Shown: positions 1-10,456, counted from the first letter of the stretch. The stretch is 42,818 nucleotides of DNA from Lachnospiraceae bacterium (GCA_029226225.1 JAQXXU010000040.1:1-42818), one strand, 5' to 3'. The notes: generated by a model from the sequence alone, not told the origin. Translations and numbers: made by a program.

Positions 1-3000
1 TTATTTTCTGACTACAGACGTCATTTTGCAAATATCAGAGAGACACTTTACGGACTGGTGACCGATGCGATAAAGACAGCCGGTGACCATCAGGTGGCTC
101 CGGTCATCACAGGTTCCGGCGGACTCACACTCGCAAAGCATTTGGGAATCCCATTCTGCCAGGAGGTAGTCGCAGTGGCCACGGCACTTACTCACTACGC
201 ACCGCAGACAGATGTAGCAATCGAGCTTGGCGGTGAGGACGCGAAGATCATCTACTTCGAGAATGGAAACGTAGAGGAGCGAATGAACGGAGTATGTGCC
301 GGAGGTACAGGTTCATTTATCGACCAGATGGCATCACTGATACAGACAGATGCATCAGGCCTTAATGAGTATGCGAAAAATTATCAGTCTATATATCCTA
401 TAGCTGCCCGCTGCGGTGTTTTTGCCAAGACAGATATCCAGCCGCTGATAAATGAAGGCGCTACGAGGGAAGACTTAGCAGCATCTATTTTTCAGGCGGT
501 AGTAAACCAGACTATCTCAGGACTTGCCTGTGGTAAACCGATCAGAGGGCACGTGGCTTTCCTTGGAGGTCCGCTGCATTTCTTAGACCAGCTGAGGCAG
601 AGATTTATCGAGACTCTAAAGCTCGATGATGAGCATACTATAGTTCCGGATAACTCACATCTGTTTGCAGCCATCGGTTCAGCCCTTAATTATAAGGAAG
701 AGACTCAGATGTCACTTTCTTCCATCGAAGAAAAATTATCGAAGCCTCTTAAAATGGAATTCGAAGTCGCACGTATGGAGCCGCTTTTTAAAGATCAGGC
801 CGAATACGACGAATTTTTAAAGAAGCATGGAAATAATCACGTAGAGACAGCAGATATATCGAAAGCTAAAGGAAATGTCTTCCTCGGGATCGACGCTGGA
901 TCTACGACTACGAAGGTAGCCCTTATCGATGATGATGGCCGTCTTCTGTATTCCTTCTATGATAATAACAATGGCTCGCCACTAAAGACAGCCATCCGTG
1001 CTATGGGCGAGATCAAAAAGCAGCTTCCGCCTGAGGCACATATCGTACATTCCTGCTCTACAGGATACGGCGAGGCACTCCTTAAATCAGCATTCAAGCT
1101 CGATGACGGAGAAGTAGAGACTGTAGCTCATTACTATGCGGCAGCCTTCTTCGATCCGGACGTCGACTGTATCCTAGATATCGGTGGACAGGACATGAAG
1201 TGCATCCGTATCAAGGATCACACTATAGATTCAGTCCAGCTGAACGAGGCCTGCTCATCAGGCTGCGGTTCTTTCATCGAGACATTCGCTAAGTCATTGA
1301 ATTATAATGTCATCGATTTTGCCAAGGAAGCGCTTTTCGCAAAGCATCCTATCGACCTCGGAACCCGCTGTACCGTATTCATGAACTCAAAGGTAAAGCA
1401 GGCTCAGAAAGAGGGTGCTTCAGTCGCTGATATCTCGGCCGGACTAGCGTACTCTGTCATAAAGAACGCACTTTTTAAAGTCATAAAGCTTTCAGACCCT
1501 AAGCAGCTCGGACAGAATGTCGTCGTACAGGGCGGTACTTTCTACAATGACGCAGTGCTCCGTGCCTTCGAAAAAATCGGCGGACTCCATGTGACGCGCC
1601 CTGATATCGCAGGAATCATGGGAGCCTTCGGTTCAGCACTCATCGCCCGTGAGAGATACGAGGACGAGCAGTCTACGACGATGCTTCCGATAGACGATAT
1701 CTTAAAGCTTACCTACACGACGAACATGACACACTGCCAGAGATGCACGAACAAGTGCATGCTGACTATAAATAAATTCTCCGACGGTCGTCGTTTCACG
1801 ACTGGAAACCGCTGCGAGAGAGGACTAGGAAAACCGAAGAACCCGGATAATATCCCGAACCTCTATGACTACAAGTACAAGAGGATCTTCGGATATGAAC
1901 CGCTTAAGCCTGAAGAGGCAAAGCGTGGAGTCATCGGAATCCCGAGAGTTCTCAATATGTACGAAGACTATCCGTTCTGGGCTGCATTTTTTAAAGAACT
2001 GGGCTTCTCGGTAGTGCTTTCCCCTGATTCTTCAAGAAAGATCTATGAGCTTGGAATCGAGTCGATTCCGTCAGAGTCTGAGTGCTACCCGGCAAAGCTT
2101 AGCCACGGTCATGTGCAGTGGCTTATAAATAACGGGATAAAGACTATTTTCTACCCATGCGTTCCATATGAGAGAAATGAGTTCCCGGATTCGAACAACC
2201 ATTATAACTGTCCTATAGTTACGTCATACGCTGAGAATATCAAGAATAACGTCGAGGACATCACCGATGGAAAAGTCCGCTTCTTAAATCCGTTCATGGC
2301 TTTTACGAATGAGGAGGTACTCTCTGATCAGCTTGTAAAAGTATTCAGGAAGGAGTTCGACATCGATGAGAGCGAGGTAAAGGACGCTGCTCACAAGGCG
2401 TGGTTCGAGCTCCAGAGGACCAGAAAAGACATCGAGAATAAGGGCGAGGAGACAATCGAGTACTTAAAGAAGACGGGACGCCACGGTATCGTTCTCTGCG
2501 GCAGACCTTACCATGTGGACCCTGAGATAAATCACGGAATTCCGGATCTGATCACAAGCTACGGAATGGCAGTGCTCACAGAGGATTCGGTCTCCCACCT
2601 CGGAAAACTCGAGCGTCCTCTTATCGTAATGGATCAGTGGACCTACCACACTAGAATGTACTCAGCCGCAAACTTCGTAAAGAAGACAGACTACCTCGAT
2701 GTGATCCAGCTGAATTCATTCGGCTGCGGACTCGACGCCGTAACTACAGACTGTGTATCTGACATCTTAACCCACAGCGGAAAGATATACACCTGTCTTA
2801 AGATCGATGAGGTAAATAACCTGGGAGCTGCCCGTATCCGTGTACGCTCTCTGCTTGCTGCTATTCGTGTCAGACAGAGAAAGCAGCAGAAGGAAGAGGA
2901 GTCTAAGAGAAAAGTAGTACCTTCATCCTATAAGAGAAAAGTCTTCACAAAGGAGATGAAGAAGAACTACACTATCCTCGCTCCGCAGATGTCGCCTATC

Positions 3001-4242
3001 CACTTCGACATCATAGCTCCGGCCATGTCGTCTGCAGGCTTTACGGTCGTGGTGCCTGAAGTTCCGGCAAAGGACTGCGTTGATAACGGACTCCGCTTCG
3101 TAAATAACGATGCCTGCTACCCTTCACTCCTTGTCGTAGGCCAGTTTATAGCAGCCCTGAAGTCGGGAAAGTATGATATCGACAGGACAGCGCTTCTTAT
3201 CACCCAGACAGGTGGTGGCTGCCGTGCTTCGAACTACATCAGCTTCATCAGACGTGCGCTGGCAAAGGCAGGCTTCGGGAAGGTTCCGGTCATTTCTCTT
3301 AACCTCGTGGGACTCGAGAAGAACCCTGGATTCAAGCTCGGACCGAAGGTCATACAGCACGGCCTCTATGGCCTTGAGTTCGGAGACATCTTCCTGAAGT
3401 GTCTCTATCGGATGAGACCTTACGAGAAGGTAAAGGGTTCTGCAAATGAGCTCTATGAGAAGTGGAAGAAGAAAGTTATCGACTTCCTGTCACAGCCGAA
3501 GATGCTTTCTCACAGAAAGTACAAGCAGATGTGCCGTGACATCATAAGGGATTTCGATAACCTTCCTATCACCGATCAGAAGAAGCCAAGGGTCGGGATC
3601 GTCGGTGAGATCATGGTAAAGTACTCAGTCGTAGCGAATAACCACCTGGCTGACCTTCTCGAGTCAGAGGGGGCAGAGGCAGTGGTTCCTGACCTTACAG
3701 ACTTCCTGCTTTACTGCTTCATAAACGAGAGATTCAAGCACGAGAACCTCGGAACTCCGAAGAAATCGATGGTGATCTCCAACCTCGGAATAAAGTTCTT
3801 CGAATGGATGAGAGGAGCCGCGAGAAAGGCTTTCGATGAATCAAAGCACTTCACTGCACCGGCTTACATTGATGAGACCGCAGAGAGAGCAAAGAGCGTC
3901 GTTTCACTTGGAAACCAGACAGGTGAAGGCTGGTTCCTTACAGGTGAGATGCTTGAGCTGATAGCTGATGGCGTAAAGAACATCGTCTGTATTCAGCCGT
4001 TCGGTTGCCTGCCGAACCACATCGTAGGAAAGGGTGTCATCAAGAAGATCCGTGCCTTAAACCCTAGCGCGAATATCGCCGCTATCGACTACGATCCGGG
4101 CGCTTCGGAAGTAAACCAGCTGAACCGTATCAAACTGATGCTTTCATCCGCCTTCAAGAACCTGAAGAAGGAAGAGGCTGAGAAAGCAGAATTCACAGAT
4201 AAAAAGTCAGATGAGGCCGAAGAAGTCTCAAAGGCATCATGA
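1..4242 (+). CDS. Giant acyl-CoA dehydratase activase-like protein (BadF/BadG/HgdC family, DUF2229), 5' truncated by the window
   Basis: The frame is open from base 1, so the GTG at 58 is not the true start; the N-terminus lies outside the window. Two ASKHA-fold BadF/HgdC modules are visible. The first is partial and has the iron-sulfur cysteine contexts CAGGTGSF and [10 protein letters not shown]. The second starts near residue 276 counted from base 58 ([10 protein letters not shown]) and has CSSGCGSF and TRCTVF. A DUF2229-type region follows ([16 protein letters not shown]), then a long C-terminal part resembling the HgdB-like COG3581 group. Family members activate 2-hydroxyacyl-CoA dehydratases by ATP-driven electron transfer through a [4Fe-4S] cluster, but the substrate of these fused versions is unknown. 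No dehydratase subunits are seen next to it. The last ~25 residues are charged and low-complexity. A strong hairpin terminator follows directly, so it ends its transcription unit. Confidence 0.85.
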   Translation, partial: LFSDYRRHFANIRETLYGLVTDAIKTAGDHQVAPVITGSGGLTLAKHLGIPFCQEVVAVATALTHYAPQTDVAIELGGEDAKIIYFENGNVEERMNGVCAGGTGSFIDQMASLIQTDASGLNEYAKNYQSIYPIAARCGVFAKTDIQPLINEGATREDLAASIFQAVVNQTISGLACGKPIRGHVAFLGGPLHFLDQLRQRFIETLKLDDEHTIVPDNSHLFAAIGSALNYKEETQMSLSSIEEKLSKPLKMEFEVARMEPLFKDQAEYDEFLKKHGNNHVETADISKAKGNVFLGIDAGSTTTKVALIDDDGRLLYSFYDNNNGSPLKTAIRAMGEIKKQLPPEAHIVHSCSTGYGEALLKSAFKLDDGEVETVAHYYAAAFFDPDVDCILDIGGQDMKCIRIKDHTIDSVQLNEACSSGCGSFIETFAKSLNYNVIDFAKEALFAKHPIDLGTRCTVFMNSKVKQAQKEGASVADISAGLAYSVIKNALFKVIKLSDPKQLGQNVVVQGGTFYNDAVLRAFEKIGGLHVTRPDIAGIMGAFGSALIARERYEDEQSTTMLPIDDILKLTYTTNMTHCQRCTNKCMLTINKFSDGRRFTTGNRCERGLGKPKNPDNIPNLYDYKYKRIFGYEPLKPEEAKRGVIGIPRVLNMYEDYPFWAAFFKELGFSVVLSPDSSRKIYELGIESIPSESECYPAKLSHGHVQWLINNGIKTIFYPCVPYERNEFPDSNNHYNCPIVTSYAENIKNNVEDITDGKVRFLNPFMAFTNEEVLSDQLVKVFRKEFDIDESEVKDAAHKAWFELQRTRKDIENKGEETIEYLKKTGRHGIVLCGRPYHVDPEINHGIPDLITSYGMAVLTEDSVSHLGKLERPLIVMDQWTYHTRMYSAANFVKKTDYLDVIQLNSFGCGLDAVTTDCVSDILTHSGKIYTCLKIDEVNNLGAARIRVRSLLAAIRVRQRKQQKEEESKRKVVPSSYKRKVFTKEMKKNYTILAPQMSPIHFDIIAPAMSSAGFTVVVPEVPAKDCVDNGLRFVNNDACYPSLLVVGQFIAALKSGKYDIDRTALLITQTGGGCRASNYISFIRRALAKAGFGKVPVISLNLVGLEKNPGFKLGPKVIQHGLYGLEFGDIFLKCLYRMRPYEKVKGSANELYEKWKKKVIDFLSQPKMLSHRKYKQMCRDIIRDFDNLPITDQKKPRVGIVGEIMVKYSVVANNHLADLLESEGAEAVVPDLTDFLLYCFINERFKHENLGTPKKSMVISNLGIKFFEWMRGAARKAFDESKHFTAPAYIDETAERAKSVVSLGNQTGEGWFLTGEMLELIADGVKNIVCIQPFGCLPNHIVGKGVIKKIRALNPSANIAAIDYDPGASEVNQLNRIKLMLSSAFKNLKKEEAEKAEFTDKKSDEAEEVSKAS

Positions 4243-4248
4243 CATAAG

Positions 4249-4277
4249 GCCTGGCGGAGTGCTCCGCCGGGCTTTTT
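4249..4277 (+). terminator. Rho-independent terminator after the activase-like gene
   Basis: GCCTGGCGGAG pairs with CTCCGCCGGGC (one G-T pair), followed by TTTTT. It starts 7 nt after the stop codon. A short GGGACTGTCCC palindrome lies a few bases further on (4285-4295). Confidence 0.88.
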
Positions 4278-4357
4278 AAAATTCGGGACTGTCCCATTTT
4301 ATATCTTTGTGGTAAAATAATTATAGCTTTTGTTTTTTACAGTGAGGGCATAAAGAT

Positions 4358-5497
4358 ATGAAGGCATATAAGAAAAACGGGAAGATCGAGCTGCTCAGGT
4401 TTATTTTCTGCATCACGATCATACTTTTTCACTGCAGCAGGACATTTGGATTTCATCATCTCGACGTCGGAGGTCTGCACATACCGGTATTAAGGCGCGG
4501 CTACTACGGAGTCGAGTTCTTTTTTATCACATCGGGATTTCTGATGGCACGTTCCATCCATAAGAGAAGGAAGGACTTAAAGCTTGGCCTCGTGAAGTCA
4601 GTCGAACTCGGCAGGACCACAGTCAGGTACATGCTGAAAAAATACATCGGCATTTTTTCATACCATGTATTCCCGTTCATAGCCCTGATGGCGCTAAAGA
4701 TCATCGTAAAGGACGTCTACGACGGCGGAGCTAAGGATGTGGCGCAGTATATATTTAACGCCATACCGGAGTTTTTCTTCCTGCAGAAATTCGGTTTTAC
4801 GAATACGAATGTGGACGTCATAGAATGGTATATATCAGCGATGTTCATCGCGATGCTGCTGTTATATCCGATCATCTCGAAGTTCTACTATATGTATACG
4901 AGAGCGGTGGGACCGCTGGTCTCACTCTGGATCCTCGGAGTCTTACAGCGTAACTATGACACCTTTGCCGATCAGAACAGGTGGCTTGGATTCGGCTATG
5001 CATGTGTATTCAGAGCGATAGCTGAAATCTCACTTGGAGCAAGCGCGTTTGAGCTCTGCCGTACCTTAAGTCACAGGTATTTCAGCAGAAAATCGCGGGT
5101 CATTTTTACGATAACCGAGGCAGCAGGCTTCTGCCTTACGATCTTTTACTCACTGTCATCATATACGACGAAGTACGAGACGCATGTACTGATCTTCATG
5201 ACGCTTGCCATAGTGTTCGCTTTTTCAGGACAGACCATGGGGAGAGATATCTTCCAGAATGGACTGGTGATGTGGCTGGGCAAAATCTCGATGCCTATGT
5301 ACCTGTGCCAGCTTTTGGGGATTAACATCGTGGCCGGTTTCCTTGATTTCCTGCCTCTGGCGGCACAGACAGCCCTGGCAATGGTATTTACCTTTGTACT
5401 TTCGCTCGTTTCGATACCTATAGGAGACAGAATTAAGAAATCTATAATTGACAAGCGTAATTCGACTAAATATAATGAAGTAAGTATGCTCAGATAA
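4358..5497 (+). CDS. Acyltransferase family 3 (OafA/NolL-type) integral membrane protein
   Basis: 379 residues, the usual length for single-domain acyltransferase-3 proteins. The N-terminus has the family start (IELLRFIFCITIILFHC), with the conserved Arg and membrane His of helix 1. The motif GYYGVEFFFITSGFLMA follows near residue 50. About ten hydrophobic segments run to the C-terminus. Members move acetyl or other acyl groups onto extracytoplasmic sugars such as exopolysaccharide or cell-wall glycans. The acceptor cannot be told here because no glycosyltransferase genes are adjacent. The ATG at 4358 has a modest GAGGG upstream. The rhomboid-like gene follows after 10 nt, so the two are probably co-transcribed. 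Confidence 0.85.
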   Translation: MKAYKKNGKIELLRFIFCITIILFHCSRTFGFHHLDVGGLHIPVLRRGYYGVEFFFITSGFLMARSIHKRRKDLKLGLVKSVELGRTTVRYMLKKYIGIFSYHVFPFIALMALKIIVKDVYDGGAKDVAQYIFNAIPEFFFLQKFGFTNTNVDVIEWYISAMFIAMLLLYPIISKFYYMYTRAVGPLVSLWILGVLQRNYDTFADQNRWLGFGYACVFRAIAEISLGASAFELCRTLSHRYFSRKSRVIFTITEAAGFCLTIFYSLSSYTTKYETHVLIFMTLAIVFAFSGQTMGRDIFQNGLVMWLGKISMPMYLCQLLGINIVAGFLDFLPLAAQTALAMVFTFVLSLVSIPIGDRIKKSIIDKRNSTKYNEVSMLR

Positions 5498-5507
5498 GGA
5501 CTAGCAC

Positions 5508-6422
5508 ATGATAGATAAGTTAGAAAGAAAACTCGGGAAGTACGCTATCCCGCGCCTGATGAACTATTTCATCGGTGGATACGTGATAGGATACATCCTT
5601 TATGCTATACAGGCGGTAACGGGTGCGCAGATACTCTCGTTGATGGAGCTGGAGCCGTACTATATCTGCCACGGACAGATCTGGAGGCTCATCACCTGGG
5701 TCATGATCCCGCCTGACCAGAATATCATATTTGCGATCATCATGATCATTTTCTACTGGCAGCTTGGAACCGCGCTCGAGAGAGTCTGGGGTACCTTCCG
5801 GTTTAATGTCTACATGTTCGGCGGAGTGCTGTTTACGCTGATAGGTGCATTTGCGCTCTATGTAGTCGGAGGACTCGTCAGTGGACACTGGAATTATATC
5901 GGGCTTGGCAGCTATTTTTCCACCAACTACATAAACTTAAGTATATTCCTGGCATTCGCGCTGACCTTCCCGGAGGAGCAGGTGCTTCTGTACTTCTTCA
6001 TCCCTGTAAAAATGAAGTGGATGGCAGTTCTCTATGCCGTATTCTTACTGATCGACATCGTAAATGCTTTGAGCGCCGGAACAGCCGGAATCCCGTTAGT
6101 AGTTGCCATAGCAGCTTCACTTCTGAACTTCCTGATCTACTACCTGCAGACAAGGAACTGGAAGAATCCACGGCAGACGAAGCGACAGCGTGACTTCCGT
6201 CGCGCATATGATCACACATCATGGCATTCGTACACAGGCGGACAACAGAGCCAGCCGCATGACCGCACTGCCAGGAGCAAACAGGTCGCAAAGCACAAGT
6301 GCTGCATCTGCGGCCGTACCGAACTTACCAACCCGGAGCTCGACTTCCGTTACTGCACGAAGTGCAACGGCAACTACGAGTACTGCAGTGACCATCTGTT
6401 CACTCACACACATGTAAAGTGA
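5508..6422 (+). CDS. Rhomboid-like membrane protein with C-terminal zinc-binding tail, probably not proteolytic
   Basis: 304 residues with about six hydrophobic segments in the first 210. IWRLITWVMIPP matches the L1-loop WR motif of rhomboids and derlins, and LGTALERVWGTFRF resembles the following core. The catalytic GxSG serine motif is not recognisable: the corresponding part reads GLGSYFSTNYIN. No clear catalytic His is seen in a later helix either. After a basic Arg/Gln-rich linker, the last ~40 residues carry CCICGR, YCTKCNGNYEYCSDH, a Cys/His pattern typical of a structural zinc site. The sequence therefore suggests a pseudoprotease or derlin-like membrane factor. Its start lies 10 nt after the acyltransferase stop, so the two genes likely form one operon. 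Function unknown. Confidence 0.7.
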   Translation: MIDKLERKLGKYAIPRLMNYFIGGYVIGYILYAIQAVTGAQILSLMELEPYYICHGQIWRLITWVMIPPDQNIIFAIIMIIFYWQLGTALERVWGTFRFNVYMFGGVLFTLIGAFALYVVGGLVSGHWNYIGLGSYFSTNYINLSIFLAFALTFPEEQVLLYFFIPVKMKWMAVLYAVFLLIDIVNALSAGTAGIPLVVAIAASLLNFLIYYLQTRNWKNPRQTKRQRDFRRAYDHTSWHSYTGGQQSQPHDRTARSKQVAKHKCCICGRTELTNPELDFRYCTKCNGNYEYCSDHLFTHTHVK

Positions 6423-6567
6423 GCTGTACGGGCGTCCGGCCACATAAGCGACAGTAAATCCATCTGGGTCCTTCGCGATATCTATGTCGACGCCCGATGG
6501 AATATCGAAACTCACAGTCCAGAGTCATACTTTTTTTGTGTGATGCAAGGACTTTTCAATAACCCAA

Positions 6568-6601
6568 GTCACACCTTGAGAAAGCTTTTCTTTGGTGTGA
6601 C
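6568..6601 (+). repeat. Inverted repeat GTCACACC/GGTGTGAC
   Basis: Perfect 8-bp arms flank an 18-nt spacer that itself contains AAAGCTTT. It lies in the 365-nt gap between the rhomboid-like gene and glnS. There is no T-run directly after the stem, so it is not an obvious terminator. Apart from this and the long hairpin that follows, I see no intact gene in the gap. Confidence 0.6.
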
Positions 6602-6617
6602 ACAGGATTCTAAAAAA

Positions 6618-6760
6618 GGGTATGGTTGGCACACAGGTATGGACGAGGGGACCTTATGAGACGCCGGTGTTTGGGCTGCGTATTTTGCAGCCCTATGCAC
6701 CGCTGCGTCTCATACGGAGCGAGAGCGGGCCCCGAGCCGTACCTGTGTGCCAACCTACCC
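6618..6760 (+). repeat. 143-nt long hairpin upstream of glnS
   Basis: The outer arms GGGTA(t)GGTTGGCACACAGGTA and TACCTGTGTGCCAACCTACCC pair over 21 bp with one bulged base. Inside, TATGAGACGC (6655-6664) pairs with GCGTCTCATA (6705-6714), GGTG with CACC, and GGGCTGC (6673-6679) with GCAGCCC (6687-6693) around a 7-nt loop. The structure ends about 14 nt before the AGGAGG of glnS. It is either a mobile palindromic element or a structured leader. No T-box sequence or terminator tail accompanies it. Confidence 0.75.
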
Positions 6761-6787
6761 GTCTACAGAAAACACAGGAGGCACATC

Positions 6788-8434
6788 TTGAAAAATTTTA
6801 TCGAAGAAGAAATAGATAAGGATCTGGCCAGCGGCCGTTACGACCACGTAGTAACGCGATTCCCGCCGGAACCAAACGGATTTTTACATATAGGACACGC
6901 AAAGAGCATCCTTTTGAACTATGGTCTCGCCCAGGAATACAACGGCGAGTTCCACATGAGATTTGACGACACGAACCCTACAAAGGAGAAGTCAGAGTTC
7001 GTAGACGCCATCCAGGAGGATATCCGCTGGCTTGGCGCAAAGTGGGAGAAGACGATGTACGCATCCGACTACTTTGACCAGATGTATGAGCTGGCAGTAA
7101 AGCTGATAAAAAAGGGCAAGGCATACGCTTCAGACCTTACAGCAGACCAGATCAGAGAGTACCGTGGAACACTTACAGAACCAGGCAAACAGGATCCGAA
7201 TTCAGACAGACCGATAGAGGAATCTCTTCAGATTTTTTCAGATATGAAGGCAGGGAAGTACGCAGATGGTGAAATGGTACTGCGTGCGAAGATAGATATG
7301 TCATCGCCGAATATCAACATGCGAGACCCTATCATCTACAGAGTAGCCCATCTCTCACATCAGAGACAGGGAGACAAGTGGTGCATCTACCCGATGTATG
7401 ATTTTGCTCATCCTATCGAGGACGCTATAGAGGGAGTTACCCACTCCATCTGTACTCTCGAGTTTGAGGATCACAGACCGCTCTATGACTGGGTAGTCCG
7501 TGAGTGCGAGTTCCCTGATCCACCGAGACAGATAGAGTTTGCTAAGCTCTACCTCAAGAATGTCGTCACAGGAAAGCGCTACATCAAAAAGCTCGTAGAG
7601 GATGGCATAGTAGACGGGTGGGATGACCCGAGGCTTGTATCTATAGCTGGACTCCGTCGCAGGGGTTACACACCTGAATCCATAAAGAAATTCGTAGAGC
7701 TTGCCGGTGTCAGCAAGGCAAACTCGACAGCAGAGTATCCGATGCTTGAGTACTGCATCAGAGAAGACTTAAAGACAAAGGTTCCTCGCGTCATGGCAGT
7801 TCTTGACCCGATAGAGCTCGTGATAGATAACTACCCTGAAGGACAGTCAGAAAAGCTTCCGGTAGTAAATAACGTCGAGAATGAGGCACTTGGAAGCCGT
7901 GAGGTTAATTTTTCAAAGCATCTGTATATAGAGAGAAGCGACTTCATGGAAGTGCCGGTAAAGAAGTATTTCCGTATGTTCCCGGGGAACGAAGTCAGAC
8001 TCATGAATGCCTATTTCGTGACCTGTACCGGGGTCGACAAAGATGAAAATGGTGATATAATAAGAGTACATGCTATTTACGATCCGGCTTCAAAGGGCGG
8101 TAATTCTCCTGATGGAAGAAAAGTCAAGGGAACTATCCACTGGGTCGATCAGGCAACAGCATTTAAGGCCCCTGTCAGACTCTATGAGAATGTCATAGAT
8201 GAAGAGAAAGGTGTCTATAACGAAGACGGCAGCCTGAACTTAAATCCTCATTCGCTGACCGTAAAGGATGCCTACATCGAGGCATCGGTAAAGGATGCAA
8301 AGCCGTATGACAGCTTCCAGTTTGTAAGAAACGGATTTTTTACAACGGACAGCAAGGACTCTAAGGAAGGCGAGCCAGTGTTTAACAGGATAGTTTCGCT
8401 GAAGAGTTCGTTTAAGTTACCGGCATCCAAATAA
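6788..8434 (+). CDS. glnS: Glutaminyl-tRNA synthetase
   Basis: Charges tRNA-Gln with glutamine in the cytosol. 548 residues, near the length of E. coli GlnRS. I place the start at TTG 6788, preceded by AGGAGG at the right distance. The longer ORF from 6626 only translates the upstream hairpin, and the family aligns from [14 protein letters not shown]. Class I signatures visible: [15 protein letters not shown] (HIGH box), [23 protein letters not shown] and [19 protein letters not shown], plus the C-terminal beta-barrel anticodon-binding part. The KMSKS-like loop, VMSKRKL in E. coli, reads VTGKRYI here. It is the first gene of a tight run with the DUF2225 gene (13 nt), asd and topB. Many Firmicutes lack GlnRS and use GatCAB, so this gene marks a lineage with the direct route. 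Confidence 0.95.
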   Translation: MKNFIEEEIDKDLASGRYDHVVTRFPPEPNGFLHIGHAKSILLNYGLAQEYNGEFHMRFDDTNPTKEKSEFVDAIQEDIRWLGAKWEKTMYASDYFDQMYELAVKLIKKGKAYASDLTADQIREYRGTLTEPGKQDPNSDRPIEESLQIFSDMKAGKYADGEMVLRAKIDMSSPNINMRDPIIYRVAHLSHQRQGDKWCIYPMYDFAHPIEDAIEGVTHSICTLEFEDHRPLYDWVVRECEFPDPPRQIEFAKLYLKNVVTGKRYIKKLVEDGIVDGWDDPRLVSIAGLRRRGYTPESIKKFVELAGVSKANSTAEYPMLEYCIREDLKTKVPRVMAVLDPIELVIDNYPEGQSEKLPVVNNVENEALGSREVNFSKHLYIERSDFMEVPVKKYFRMFPGNEVRLMNAYFVTCTGVDKDENGDIIRVHAIYDPASKGGNSPDGRKVKGTIHWVDQATAFKAPVRLYENVIDEEKGVYNEDGSLNLNPHSLTVKDAYIEASVKDAKPYDSFQFVRNGFFTTDSKDSKEGEPVFNRIVSLKSSFKLPASK

Positions 8435-8447
8435 GGAGGGAACATAC

Positions 8448-9290
8448 ATGAACCTGTTATCAGGACTCGAGAAGTTCGGCATCAAGGCAGATGGGAACCT
8501 TGATATCACTGATGATGGCACAGCAAAAAAAGAAAATGGACAGCAGGTAGCAAAGAAGAGCATAGAGGACTTAGAGGAGAAGGACATGGTTCTTCAGAAG
8601 TCAGTACAGTGCCCTATCTGCGACCACAAGTTCAAAGTGCTCCAGGTCAAGAGCGCGAAGGTAAAGCGTATCGGAACAGATCCTGATACCCGTCCTCATT
8701 TCCATAATATCGACACCCTAAAGTACGAAGTCATCGTCTGTCCTCACTGTGGATACGCAGCCATGAACAAATACTTCGAGCATGTGTCTGCTACCCAGAT
8801 GAAGTGGATCAAAGAGGCCGTATGCAGCAAATTCACTCCGCTTTCAGATGACGTGCCTGAGATCTACACTGCTGATGAGGCAGTCGACAGATATAAGCTC
8901 GCTCTGGTTTCGGCCATGGCAAAGCACGCCAGACTTTCGGAGAAGTCTCTTATCTGCCTTCGCATCGCATGGATCAGACGTGACCAGATAAAGGAGATGT
9001 CAGAGTCTAACGTCGAGGAAGTCGGACGGAAGAAGCAGTACATCGAAGAATACGAGGGCTTTTACAGACAGGCATACGAGGGCTATACAAAGGCCTACAG
9101 TACAGAGACAGGCCTGAATTCGATAGCCATTGAGTATATATTAGCAAACATGGCGATCCACTTTAAGGAGTACGGAACTGCTTCGAAGCTGGTTTCAAAT
9201 CTCCTGGGGAACCCTAACACAAATCCAAGAGTCAAGGATCGCTGCCTTGACCTTAAGGATAAAATAGTCGCAGCCCAGAAAAAGGGTTAA
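8448..9290 (+). CDS. DUF2225 family protein with two CxxC motifs
   Basis: 280 residues. Two zinc-ribbon-like pairs, CPICDHKF and CPHCGYAA, occur about 50 residues apart, with the family region DPDTRPHFHNIDTLKYEVIVCPHCGYAA between and around them. The C-terminal half is helical and TPR-like (repeated Tyr/Ala pattern around YEGFYRQAYEGYTKAY). No biochemical role is established for the family as far as I know. The ATG has an excellent AGGAGG site, lies 13 nt after glnS and precedes asd by 40 nt, so it belongs to the same transcript. Confidence 0.82.
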   Translation: MNLLSGLEKFGIKADGNLDITDDGTAKKENGQQVAKKSIEDLEEKDMVLQKSVQCPICDHKFKVLQVKSAKVKRIGTDPDTRPHFHNIDTLKYEVIVCPHCGYAAMNKYFEHVSATQMKWIKEAVCSKFTPLSDDVPEIYTADEAVDRYKLALVSAMAKHARLSEKSLICLRIAWIRRDQIKEMSESNVEEVGRKKQYIEEYEGFYRQAYEGYTKAYSTETGLNSIAIEYILANMAIHFKEYGTASKLVSNLLGNPNTNPRVKDRCLDLKDKIVAAQKKG

Positions 9291-9330
9291 GCCAAAGAAC
9301 TTTATAAACGGAAAAAGAAAGGATTACAAA

Positions 9331-10416
9331 ATGAGTGACAAGCTGAAGGTTGGTATCTTAGGCGGTACTGGAATGGTAGGACAGCGTTTTATCGCTATCC
9401 TCGAGAACCATCCATGGTTCGAGGTAAAGGAGATCGCAGCATCTCCGAGAAGTGCCGGAAAGACATATGAGGAGTGCGTTAAAGACCGCTGGAAGATGGA
9501 TACGCCTATTCCTGAAGCTGTGAAAAATATCGTCGTAAAGAACGTAAATGAGGTCGAAGAAGTATCTAAGGACGTGGACTTCTGTTTCTCAGCCGTAGAC
9601 ATGAAAAAGGATGAGATCAGAGCCATCGAGGAAGCTTACGCAAAGACAGAGACACCGGTCGTATCGAATAACTCAGCACACCGCTGGACACCGGATGTAC
9701 CTATGGTAGTTCCTGAGATAAACCCGGAGCACTTCGATGTCATACAGTACCAGAAGAAGAGACTCGGAACAAAGCGTGGATTTATCGCTGTTAAGCCGAA
9801 CTGCTCTATCCAGTCATATGCGCCGGTACTTACGTCATGGCTTCCGTTCCACCCGACAGAGGCAGTAGTATCTACATACCAGGCTATCTCTGGAGCTGGA
9901 AAGACCTTTAAGGACTGGCCTGAGATGGAAGGGAATATCATCCCGTTCATCAGTGGTGAGGAAGAGAAGTCAGAGAAGGAGCCACTCCGTCTCTGGGGTA
10001 AGGTCGAGAACGGACAGATTGTGCCATCAGACTGCATGAAGATCACATCACAGTGTATCAGAGTGCCTATCCTCTATGGTCACACAGCCACAGTCTTCGT
10101 CAATCTGAAAGATAAGTCTTCAAAGCAGGAACTTATCGATGCGATGACCTCATTCTCAGGTCTTCCGCAGAAGCTGAACCTGCCATCAGCACCAAAGCAG
10201 TTTATCCGCTATATGGAAGAAGATGACAGACCGCAGGTAAAGCTCGATGTAAACTACGAGAACGGCATGGGCATCACTATCGGACGTCTTCGCGAAGATT
10301 CCATCTTCGACTGGAAGTTCGTAGGTCTCTCACACAATACCATGCGTGGTGCTGCAGGCGGAGCAGTCCTCTGCGCCGAACTCCTGAAAGCCCAGGGCTA
10401 CATCGAAGCAAAGTAA
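9331..10416 (+). CDS. asd: Aspartate-semialdehyde dehydrogenase, archaeal/fungal type
   Basis: Reduces L-aspartyl-4-phosphate to aspartate semialdehyde with NADPH, the branch point to lysine/diaminopimelate, threonine and methionine. 361 residues. The N-terminal Rossmann motif is GILGGTGMVGQRF. The nucleophilic cysteine is C158 in KPNCSIQSY. A later signature is STYQAISGAGKTFKDWPEMEGN, and the catalytic-domain His falls in GHTATVFV. The sequence resembles the archaeal/fungal branch (as in methanogens) rather than the E. coli branch; this branch is common in Clostridia. AAAGGA precedes the ATG. It is the third gene of the glnS run, with no other amino-acid biosynthesis gene beside it. Confidence 0.93.
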   Translation: MSDKLKVGILGGTGMVGQRFIAILENHPWFEVKEIAASPRSAGKTYEECVKDRWKMDTPIPEAVKNIVVKNVNEVEEVSKDVDFCFSAVDMKKDEIRAIEEAYAKTETPVVSNNSAHRWTPDVPMVVPEINPEHFDVIQYQKKRLGTKRGFIAVKPNCSIQSYAPVLTSWLPFHPTEAVVSTYQAISGAGKTFKDWPEMEGNIIPFISGEEEKSEKEPLRLWGKVENGQIVPSDCMKITSQCIRVPILYGHTATVFVNLKDKSSKQELIDAMTSFSGLPQKLNLPSAPKQFIRYMEEDDRPQVKLDVNYENGMGITIGRLREDSIFDWKFVGLSHNTMRGAAGGAVLCAELLKAQGYIEAK

Positions 10417-10456
10417 TGGATAGATGGGTGAGCCTGTTACCTGATAAAGGAGAAGA

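Noticed and set aside
4285-4295. GGGACTGTCCC palindrome as a further copy of the 31-nt element
   Set aside because: Only the GGGAC core is shared; the TGTGTCA/TGACACA arms are missing.
6626-6787. N-terminal extension of glnS from the ORF track (start 6626)
   Set aside because: It only translates the long hairpin; similarity to GlnRS and the AGGAGG site both place the start at TTG 6788.
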